Assembly (NCBI GenBank): GCA_937898895.1
Contig: CALDKL010000074.1
Coordinates: 1 to 12,413, forward strand
Origin: an uncultured Verrucomicrobiae bacterium
Lineage (GTDB): Bacteria > Verrucomicrobiota > Verrucomicrobiia > Verrucomicrobiales > DEV007
Length of the DNA stretch: 12,413 nt
Direction of reading: 5' to 3'
The position numbers were made by a program, and so were the translations under genes. This document shows, in pieces, positions 6,350-12,413 of the stretch (positions are counted from its first letter, which is position 1; each line of letters opens with the position of its first letter). The notes under the pieces were generated by a model. It was given only the letters and a program-made list of their open reading frames with translations, was not told the DNA's origin and did no database searches.

Positions 6350-8188
6350 ATGTCTGACCCTATCTCCAGCAGCCTGATTCCGCCTTCGCATATCCGGAAT
6401 ATCGCGATCATCGCGCACGTCGATCACGGCAAGACCACCCTCGTCGACCAGATGCTCAGGCATGCCGGTTCGTTTCGCGACAACCAGGTCGTGGAGGAGC
6501 GAGCGATGGACTCGATGGATCAGGAGCGCGAGCGCGGCATCACGATCAAGGCAAAGAACACGTCCGTGAAGTGGGGCGATCACATCATCAACATTGTCGA
6601 TACGCCCGGCCACGCCGATTTCGGCGGAGAGGTTGAGCGAGTCATGAAGATGGTCGATGGTGTCCTTCTCGTCGTCGACGCCTATGAAGGGCCACAGGCA
6701 CAGACACGCTTCGTGTTGAAAAAAGCCCTCGCTCACGGGCTCTCGCCGATTGTGTTTGTCAACAAGATCGATCGCCCGAATGCCGAGCCGCTCCTGATGC
6801 ACGACAAGGTGCTCGAACTCTTCCTGGATCTCGACGCGAATGAGGAGCAATTCGGCGCTCCGTTTCTCTACGGCAGTGCCAAGAACGGCTATGCCGGACT
6901 CAAGCCGGACGCGGAAATGAAGGACATGGGTCCTCTGTTCGACGCGATCATGGAGCATATTCCCGCGCCTGACGCCGACCCGGAAGGCGAATTCAAGATG
7001 CTCGTTTCGAACATCGATTGGTCGGACTACGTGGGCCGCATCGCGATCGGAAAGATCCTCTCCGGCAGCATCGAGGTCGGCCAGACGGTCTGGCGTCTCA
7101 TCCCCGGGGGCAAGCCGCAGCGGGCGAAGATCAGCAAGGTCTTCGAATACACCGCCCTCGCCACGAACGAGGCGAGCAGCGGAGGGGCCGGGCATATCGT
7201 CGGGCTCTCCGGTTTCGAGGATGTCGAGATCGGCGAGACGATTGCGGCGAATGCCGAGTCGGACCCGATCCCCTTTGTCGAGATCGATCCGCCGACCGTG
7301 ATGATGTCCTTCGCCGTCAATGACGGGCCATACGCCGGCACCGAGGGCACCCGTGTGACTTCGCGCGAGATCCGCGACCGCATCTTCCGCGAGGCGCGCA
7401 CGAACGTCTCCATCAAGGTCGAAGACACCGACAGCGCGGGCGAGTTCAAGGTCAGTGCCCGTGGGGCGATGCAGGTCGCCGTGGTCGTCGAGTCGATGCG
7501 CCGCGAGGGTTTCGAGGTCCTCGTTTCCCGCCCTACGGTCATCAAACGCGAGATCAACGGAAAGCTGCACGAACCGTTCGAGACGCTCTACCTCGAGGTG
7601 CCTGATGAGTGTGTCGGTGGCTGCATCCAGTCCGTCGCGAACCGCAAGGGCGTCGTCGAGGTGATGAGCACGCGCAACGGCCGCACCAGCATCGAAGCGA
7701 CCATCCCGACACGCGGGCTTATCGGTTTTGAATTCGAACTGCTCAATCTCACCAGCGGCGAGGGCATCATGTCGCACTTGTTCAAGGAGTACCGTCCCGA
7801 TTCCGGCGACATTCGCACCCGCGGCACGGGCACCCTGGTCTCCATGGAAAAGGGCGAGGCAATGACCTACGCCCTCGGAAATATCGAGACACGCGGCAAG
7901 CTCTTCGTCGGCCCCGGCGACGTCGTCTACGAGGGCATGATCGTGGGAGAAAATCCCCGAGCCGACGATCTTCCCGTGAATCCGACAAAGGCCAAACACA
8001 TCACCAATCACCGCGCCGCAGGCAGTGACAAGTCCGAGGCGCTCACCCCGCCGATCCGCTTCTCTCTCGAGCGTGCCATCGAGTACATCGAGCCCGATGA
8101 ACTCGTCGAGGCGACTCCGAAGAACATTCGCCTGCGCAAACGCATCCTCGACGGAAACGAGCGCAAGCGTCTCGCGAAGAAAGGCTGA
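6350..8188 (+). CDS. typA: TypA/BipA translational GTPase (612 aa)
   Basis: TypA/BipA is a ribosome-associated GTPase related to EF-G and LepA. It helps 50S assembly and adaptation to cold and other stress. All G motifs are present: G1 AHVDHGKT (22-29), G2 RGITI (62-66), G3 DTPGH (84-88), G4 NKID (138-141) and G5 SAK (176-178). Domain II follows ('GRIAIGKILSGSIEVGQ'), then the EF-G-like domains and the TypA-specific C-terminus ('ENPRADDLPVNPTKAKHITN', 'DELVEATPKNIRLRKR'). Length matches the family (about 605-615 residues). The ATG at 6350 was chosen because the GTPase domain begins within 15 residues. The frame is open 252 codons further upstream, but that is antisense of the esterase. No Shine-Dalgarno site is evident. 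'TNHRA' appears where TNMRA is usual; this is unlikely to matter. It converges on the cytochrome gene with 24 bp between stops. Confidence 0.98.
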   Translation: MSDPISSSLIPPSHIRNIAIIAHVDHGKTTLVDQMLRHAGSFRDNQVVEERAMDSMDQERERGITIKAKNTSVKWGDHIINIVDTPGHADFGGEVERVMKMVDGVLLVVDAYEGPQAQTRFVLKKALAHGLSPIVFVNKIDRPNAEPLLMHDKVLELFLDLDANEEQFGAPFLYGSAKNGYAGLKPDAEMKDMGPLFDAIMEHIPAPDADPEGEFKMLVSNIDWSDYVGRIAIGKILSGSIEVGQTVWRLIPGGKPQRAKISKVFEYTALATNEASSGGAGHIVGLSGFEDVEIGETIAANAESDPIPFVEIDPPTVMMSFAVNDGPYAGTEGTRVTSREIRDRIFREARTNVSIKVEDTDSAGEFKVSARGAMQVAVVVESMRREGFEVLVSRPTVIKREINGKLHEPFETLYLEVPDECVGGCIQSVANRKGVVEVMSTRNGRTSIEATIPTRGLIGFEFELLNLTSGEGIMSHLFKEYRPDSGDIRTRGTGTLVSMEKGEAMTYALGNIETRGKLFVGPGDVVYEGMIVGENPRADDLPVNPTKAKHITNHRAAGSDKSEALTPPIRFSLERAIEYIEPDELVEATPKNIRLRKRILDGNERKRLAKKG

Positions 8189-8212
8189 CTTCCTCAGCCG
8201 ACTCCACTCGCA

Positions 8213-11179
8213 TCATCCCTTGAGCGAGGCGAGATAGGCGACGAGATCGAGGAATTGTTGTTCGGTCAGGGAGGTGGTGAGTCCCGGAGGCATCAGTGTC
8301 GGGATGGTTTCGCGCGAGGCGATTTCCTTCTTTGCGAGCGGCTTGATCCACGGTGTCGCAGTGTCGCGATACCAGACGAGATCGTCGCCCTCGCGTTCGA
8401 TGTATCCGGTGATGGCGGTCCCGGCTCGTGTCGTGAACGCAATGGCCTGGAAACCTTCCTTGATCTGACGATCCGGCCAGAGGATGGACTCGACGATTTG
8501 GTCGAGAGGCATGCCCGCGCCAACGCCGTTCAGGGAGGGGCCGATGACTCCGCCGACATCGCCGATCTGGTGACACGCGGTGCAGGCGAGCTGGGCCATC
8601 CGGAAGACTTCCGCCCCCCGCTTCGGATCGCCCTTTCCCTCGCGGATTGCGGTGACGACAGAGGCGACTCTGGCGGAGTCGTATTCGGGAGCCCCGCTTT
8701 GGCGTCCGACGGCGCGGTTGAGGAGCGGGGTGAGCCTGGCATCCGTTCGTCCCAGTCGATTCATGGAGTTGAGGATCTCCTGCGCCGTCGCGGCGTCGGG
8801 GGCGGCATCGGCCTCGAAGGCGGAGGCGAGAGCGGCGGGCCCGCCGTTCGCGGAGAGTAGGGTGGGCAGCAGGTCTGCCGTGTCGCCGCCGACACCCTGA
8901 CGGCTCATCATCGCGCGGAGGGTTGCTGCGGCCCCCGTCGGGTCGGAGGCGGCAAAGGATTCCAGGGCGGCCCGGCGCAGGGAAAGCGGAGTTTCCTTAG
9001 CCTCGAGAATGGGTTTCAGGATTCCGGCGGCGTCCTTTCCCCGCAGTCGGGCCAGTGCCGTCATCGCAGCCGCACGGAGGGGCGGCGCTGCCGCCGCATC
9101 GGTCGCGAGGCGCTCCGCTGCTCCGGTCAGGGTGGGAGTCTTCCACAGGCCCGCCAATCGCAGGGCGGCGATGCGGATTTCGACCGAATCGGAGGCAAGC
9201 AATTTCGTGAGACCGGCAGCCGTATCGCCGCCGGGGAGGATCCGCCGCGTTTCCGCCGCCTCGGCGAGTGCGGCGAGCAGAGAGGCCTCTTCACGCCCGG
9301 CCGCATCGACGAAGACGGTCGCAAGATCGTTTGGCCCGCCGAGGCGTGCGAGCACGGCAAGGAGTCGGGTGCGATCCCCCTGGCCGAGTTCTCCGGCGAG
9401 AGCCTGGCGAGCAAGTTCCGCAGAGAGTTCACCGCCGTAGGTTTCGAGGACAAAGGCGAGATGCTCCGGTTTTGCGAATGTCAGGGTGTTTGCCTTCACC
9501 GCAGGGAGCCAAAAGGACTCCAGCGCGAAGACTGCCTGGGCGAGCGAATATTCGATGAAGCGATCCGGCCCGGCATCAAGGGCGGTGAGGGCGAGTTTCA
9601 GCGAATTGGCCGCAGGTCGATTTGCGCAGGCGATGACGGCCTCGAGACGGGGGCGGGGATGAGGATCGGCGAGCAGTTTCGCAAGCCGTTTCTCCGCGTC
9701 GGGAGTCGGTTCGGGGGTCCGGGCAAGGATGCGCGCGACGACGGCGCGGACGTAGGGATTGTCCGCGCTCTGGAGTCGGTCGAGCAAGGAGGAATCGGTC
9801 GCGCCAAGGGATTCGAGAACTCCGGCAGCCTCGACGAGGGCGATTTCTCCGCCGGGATCGTGGGCAGTTGCCGCTGTGGCGAACGCACGGAGGGCTTTCA
9901 CGACCGATGTCGCCTCGGAAGGATCGCTCAGCATCCGCCGCGCTTGTTCGCGGGGCCATCGTTCGCGGTTGCGGAGTTGCTCAATCAACTCCGCAGTCCC
10001 CATCTTCGCGAGGTCGGGTCGCTTGACGGGCTCGCGCCCTTTTGCGGCGAGTCGCCAGATTCGCCCTCTCGTGTGGTCGCGATCCGGATGCCGCAACGAT
10101 ACCTGATAATGGTTGATGATGGGATTGTACCAATCCGCGATATAGATCGCGCCATCGGGTCCCTGACGGATATCCACCGGTCGGAAGCTCTCGTGCCCTC
10201 CATAGATCAGTTGCACTGGCGGCGATGCCGCGAATCCTGCGCCTTCCTCGACCAGAGGGAGGGCCGACACCTCGCGGGCGAAGTAGCCGGCAATGATGGC
10301 GTGATTCTGGATCCAATCGGGCAGATGAGCCGATGAGACGATGTCCACCCCCATGCTTTTTCCGGGCGTCTGCCCGACCTGGGCGAACTGCATCAGCTCG
10401 CGCGGATGCGTCGTAGGGACGAGGCCCGGCGTGGCAAAGCAGAGATGCGGACCGTTGCTCTTCACGAAGAGGGCTCCCCATTGGTCGAGGGCGATGCCGC
10501 AGGGATTCTGGCTCGTCATCGAAGGAAAGCCGAAGGGATCGAGACGCATCCGACGAGGATCGAATCGCCAGAACCCGGCGGTGTCACCGCGCGAGATGCC
10601 CCAGGGGGTCTCGACCTGGGAGAAGGCATGGAGACCCTGACTGAAATACAAAAATCCACCTGCATCGAAGACGAGATTGCTGATGTTCTGGTGGGTGTCT
10701 CCGGTGCCGAAGCCGGAGAGGACGACGTTTCGTTCATCGGCGCGGTCGTCGCCATCGGTGTCCCGGAGGAGCAGCAAGTCGGCGTCCGCCGCGACCCAGG
10801 CCCCGTCGTGGTCGAGGGCGAAACCCAGTGGCATGTTCAACCCGTCGGCAAAGAGGGTCGAGTGATCGATCCGACCGTCTTCATTCGTGTCCGAAAGGAT
10901 GTAGAGCTTGTCATCGGGTCTCTCGCCGGGTTTGAGCTGGGCGTAGGCCTCGGTACAGAGCACCCAGAGACGGCCGCGCGGATCCCACTGGATCGCAACG
11001 GGATTGGCGATGCCGAAGGATTCGTCGGCATAGAGCGAGGTTTCGAAGTCGGGATGGACCACAAAGGTGGCCATCTCGGCCGCTGGCGAGGGATCGGAGG
11101 TGGGTGCTTTGTCAGGACTGACGGCGAGCACCGATCCGGCAAGGACGGGTAGGAGGAAAGAGCAGGAAATCGTTTTCAT
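8213..11179 (-). CDS. PVC-type heme-binding CxxCH protein: beta-propeller, HEAT region, cytochrome c (988 aa)
   Basis: This exported multidomain protein belongs to the 'PVC-type heme-binding CxxCH' / membrane-bound dehydrogenase group, abundant in Planctomycetes and Verrucomicrobia and usually tied to carbohydrate or sulfated-polymer breakdown, though rarely characterised. A signal peptide (about 1-21) precedes a propeller-like N-terminal domain (about 35-380). That domain has 'NPVAIQWDPRGRLWV', two EF-hand-like loops ('DTNEDGRID' at about 98 and 'DTDGDDRADE' at about 140), and the family block 'IADWYNPIINHYQ...RDHTRGRIWRL' (about 347-376). An Ala/Leu-rich HEAT-like region covers about 390-850. 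The C-terminal cytochrome c domain has C866-T-A-C869-H870, with Met963 in 'TLMPPGL' as the likely sixth heme ligand. The start at 11179 is fixed by AAGGAGG seven bases upstream and by the signal peptide. The start overlaps the stop of the SGNH gene as ATGA, so the two genes are translationally coupled. Substrate and electron partner are unknown. Confidence 0.93.
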   Translation of the reverse strand: MKTISCSFLLPVLAGSVLAVSPDKAPTSDPSPAAEMATFVVHPDFETSLYADESFGIANPVAIQWDPRGRLWVLCTEAYAQLKPGERPDDKLYILSDTNEDGRIDHSTLFADGLNMPLGFALDHDGAWVAADADLLLLRDTDGDDRADERNVVLSGFGTGDTHQNISNLVFDAGGFLYFSQGLHAFSQVETPWGISRGDTAGFWRFDPRRMRLDPFGFPSMTSQNPCGIALDQWGALFVKSNGPHLCFATPGLVPTTHPRELMQFAQVGQTPGKSMGVDIVSSAHLPDWIQNHAIIAGYFAREVSALPLVEEGAGFAASPPVQLIYGGHESFRPVDIRQGPDGAIYIADWYNPIINHYQVSLRHPDRDHTRGRIWRLAAKGREPVKRPDLAKMGTAELIEQLRNRERWPREQARRMLSDPSEATSVVKALRAFATAATAHDPGGEIALVEAAGVLESLGATDSSLLDRLQSADNPYVRAVVARILARTPEPTPDAEKRLAKLLADPHPRPRLEAVIACANRPAANSLKLALTALDAGPDRFIEYSLAQAVFALESFWLPAVKANTLTFAKPEHLAFVLETYGGELSAELARQALAGELGQGDRTRLLAVLARLGGPNDLATVFVDAAGREEASLLAALAEAAETRRILPGGDTAAGLTKLLASDSVEIRIAALRLAGLWKTPTLTGAAERLATDAAAAPPLRAAAMTALARLRGKDAAGILKPILEAKETPLSLRRAALESFAASDPTGAAATLRAMMSRQGVGGDTADLLPTLLSANGGPAALASAFEADAAPDAATAQEILNSMNRLGRTDARLTPLLNRAVGRQSGAPEYDSARVASVVTAIREGKGDPKRGAEVFRMAQLACTACHQIGDVGGVIGPSLNGVGAGMPLDQIVESILWPDRQIKEGFQAIAFTTRAGTAITGYIEREGDDLVWYRDTATPWIKPLAKKEIASRETIPTLMPPGLTTSLTEQQFLDLVAYLASLKG

Positions 11180-12186
11180 TTCGCGGCCTCCTTCGCGTAG
11201 CGGCAGATCTCGCCTTCGCTTTCGGCGATCAGGGCCGGGAGGATGTCGATCTCCCGGACGAACCATCGTTCGCTGCGATTTTCGACATCGCGCGAGGCGG
11301 GGACGTGCTGGCGGTCGCCGAAGAGAAAGGCCCAGTTGGTGGGACGATAGTACTGCTGCCAGAGCAGGTTTTTCCGGGCGATGGCGTCGTGCAGGGCGAC
11401 AGAGGGTGGCTCCGCCCTTTCCGGTGCGCCGAGTTGCCGGAGCAGGGCGGCGGCAAAGACGCGGTGGCCGACTTCATTGAGATGGACGCCATTGTCGGAG
11501 TGCCCTGCCGTCCACTCGATCGGCAAGGGCCGGAGGTACAGAAAGCCACGCTCCTTCGCGAGCTGTTCGATGCGCTCGGAGTAGGCGAGGAGAACCTCAT
11601 TGCGTTGGTCGGCGAGGGCAGCGGCCGGGCCGCAGGGAAAATACGGCGTCGGTGCGACCAAAACGATCCGTCGGGTCAGGACGGTGAGATCATCGAGAAG
11701 CTTCGCATAGGCCCTGACAAACTCCTCTAGTCGTTCCTTGCCCGCGAGCGACTCCATTTTCCCGAAGCAAACAAAGACAATCCCCGGCTCGGTGCGTTCG
11801 CGGTGATCGGGAATGCTGCCCGGCTGGGGGTCTCCCTTTTTCGTGTAGTAGTGAAGGGGCCGGGCCTGGTAGGAGACGGTGTCGCCCTGCCAGGCCAGAT
11901 TTCGCCACCGCAGGCCCTGGTCCGACCAGGCGAGGTGGAATCCCGCCTCGAGAAATCCGTAACGGTCGAGATCGGCGATTTCGGTACCTCCGATCCAGGC
12001 GACGGTCTCGCCGAGGCGCGGCACGAATTTTGGTCCGCCTTCGCCTCTGGGAAAGGGATCGACCGGAGCGGCCCCTTCGACAAAACAACGACGCAATACG
12101 GGAAGCTCGCCCTCTTGTGAGTGGGCCTTGGGAATCGTACTGAAGAAGACAAGGGCGAATCCAAAGGGGAGGAGTGACCGAGGCAT
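11176..12186 (-). CDS. Exported SGNH/GDSL-like hydrolase family protein with altered catalytic blocks (336 aa)
   Basis: This is the first gene of a two-gene operon with the PVC-type cytochrome protein; the stop overlaps the next start. A signal peptide spans about 1-23 ('SLLPFGFALVFFSTIPKAHS'). The body follows SGNH-hydrolase architecture: block I 'ETVAWIGGTEI' (60-70), block II 'RNLAWQGDT' (95-103, Gly101), block III 'IVFVCFGKMES' (136-146) and block V 'SDNGVHLNEVGH' (230-241). The catalytic blocks depart from the canonical enzymes: Thr68 stands where GDS has Ser, Met144 where GxND has Asn, and the Asp231-His235 spacing is D-N-G-V-H rather than DxxH. Some of this may be normal for the PVC subfamily. 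The tail (about 265-336) is rich in Trp/Tyr/Arg. The start at 12186 was chosen for its signal peptide. A TTG at 12297 would add 37 Cys/His-containing residues ahead of it and is less likely. No Shine-Dalgarno site is visible. Confidence 0.85.
   Translation of the reverse strand: MPRSLLPFGFALVFFSTIPKAHSQEGELPVLRRCFVEGAAPVDPFPRGEGGPKFVPRLGETVAWIGGTEIADLDRYGFLEAGFHLAWSDQGLRWRNLAWQGDTVSYQARPLHYYTKKGDPQPGSIPDHRERTEPGIVFVCFGKMESLAGKERLEEFVRAYAKLLDDLTVLTRRIVLVAPTPYFPCGPAAALADQRNEVLLAYSERIEQLAKERGFLYLRPLPIEWTAGHSDNGVHLNEVGHRVFAAALLRQLGAPERAEPPSVALHDAIARKNLLWQQYYRPTNWAFLFGDRQHVPASRDVENRSERWFVREIDILPALIAESEGEICRYAKEAAK
11187..11193 (-). promoter_or_regulatory. Shine-Dalgarno site of the cytochrome gene
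   Basis: AAGGAGG on the minus strand sits seven bases before the ATG at 11179, inside the last codons of the SGNH gene. It excludes the longer frame that begins at 11266 and shows that the downstream gene has its own strong initiation signal in addition to ATGA coupling. Confidence 0.85.
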
Positions 12187-12205
12187 GCGCCAGTTGTGCC
12201 GCTTG

Positions 12206-12287
12206 AGATCGGATCTGGCAAGGCCGCGATGATGCATCGAGATGTGCCCTGTTGGCTCCCCATGCGGGAACACGGCATGGACACATC
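12206..12287. promoter_or_regulatory. Palindrome cluster between divergent genes
   Basis: The 135-bp gap between the SGNH gene (-) and the partial gene (+) holds several perfect inverted repeats. AGATC-G-GATCT lies at 12206-12216 and GATGCATC at 12231-12238. A two-tier hairpin has inner arms CCATGC/GCATGG (12260-12265, 12275-12280) and outer arms GATGTG/CACATC (12241-12246, 12282-12287). They may be operators or an RNA leader element. No clear -35/-10 pair was found. Function is unassigned. Confidence 0.35.
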
Positions 12288-12321
12288 CGGGGTGCAATGG
12301 TAGCGTGGTTCTTCTCTCCCG

Positions 12322-12413
12322 ATGACCCCGCTCCGCACAACCCGTTCCCCTACTCCCTGGATCTGCGGTGTGGCGGCGGTCGCGCTGCTGAGTCCGATCG
12401 GGGTTCGGGGATA
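12322..12413 (+). CDS. Start of an exported protein, cut by the window edge
   Basis: From the ATG at 12322 an open frame runs 30 codons to the window end. It encodes a typical signal peptide: a basic N-terminus (Arg at 5 and 8), then the hydrophobic core 'WICGVAAVALLSPIGV'. It is divergent from the SGNH/cytochrome operon, so the two units may share a control region. No Shine-Dalgarno site is visible. The mature protein lies outside the window, so nothing can be said about function. Confidence 0.5.
   Translation, partial: MTPLRTTRSPTPWICGVAAVALLSPIGVRG

Noticed and set aside
6242..8011. 590-codon upstream extension of the SHD1-esterase frame across typA
   Set aside because: The extension is exactly antisense to typA. 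The signal peptide at 6241 marks the real start.
9461..10336. 291-codon plus-strand frame opposite the cytochrome gene
   Set aside because: It is antisense to the propeller/HEAT coding region, which has clear family motifs; the product shows no domain.
11180..11266. Upstream extension of the cytochrome gene start to 11266
   Set aside because: It would add 29 Arg-rich residues in front of a clear signal peptide, and AAGGAGG at 11187-11193 sets the start at 11179.

Overview
The window is high-GC DNA (roughly 60% by eye) that reads as chromosome from a bacterium of the PVC group, most likely a member of Verrucomicrobiota. Three things point there: a large membrane-dehydrogenase-like protein with a HEAT region and a C-terminal CxxCH cytochrome, of the 'PVC-type heme-binding' kind; an SHD1 (SLA1 homology 1) domain fused to an esterase; and a secreted beta-helix protein whose tail carries the 'GDGxSNLLKYAxG ... 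RFFRLKV' pattern common in verrucomicrobial exported proteins. This is inference from family knowledge; no rRNA or other direct taxonomic marker is present.

Layout, left to right. Positions 1-38 are an AT-rich stub that does not match the gene it runs into. From about 39 to 932 (+) is the ATPase and C-terminal part of a ComM/YifB Mg-chelatase-like protein whose N-terminal half is missing. Convergent to it is a 945-residue secreted right-handed beta-helix protein (3890-1053, -). A 448-bp divergent gap with two strong palindromes separates that gene from a LysR-type regulator (4339-5235, +). A convergent pair follows: the regulator, then an SHD1-esterase (6241-5264, -). The esterase is divergent from typA/bipA (6350-8188, +) across 108 bp. 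typA converges on a two-gene minus-strand operon: an exported SGNH-like protein (12186-11176) whose stop overlaps the start of the PVC-type cytochrome protein (11179-8213) as ATGA. At the right edge a new exported protein begins on the plus strand (12322 onward, cut by the window).

The window mixes housekeeping genes (ComM-like ATPase, TypA GTPase) with four or five exported proteins that probably work outside the cytoplasmic membrane on carbohydrates or esters. The LysR regulator is a plausible controller of the divergent beta-helix gene. The SGNH/cytochrome pair is translationally coupled and probably makes one functional unit. I see no tRNA, rRNA, CRISPR array or complete mobile element. 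I did not find a clearly new multi-gene system. The best leads are the SGNH-like protein with altered catalytic blocks coupled to the cytochrome, the LysR operator candidates, and the abrupt junction at the left edge.
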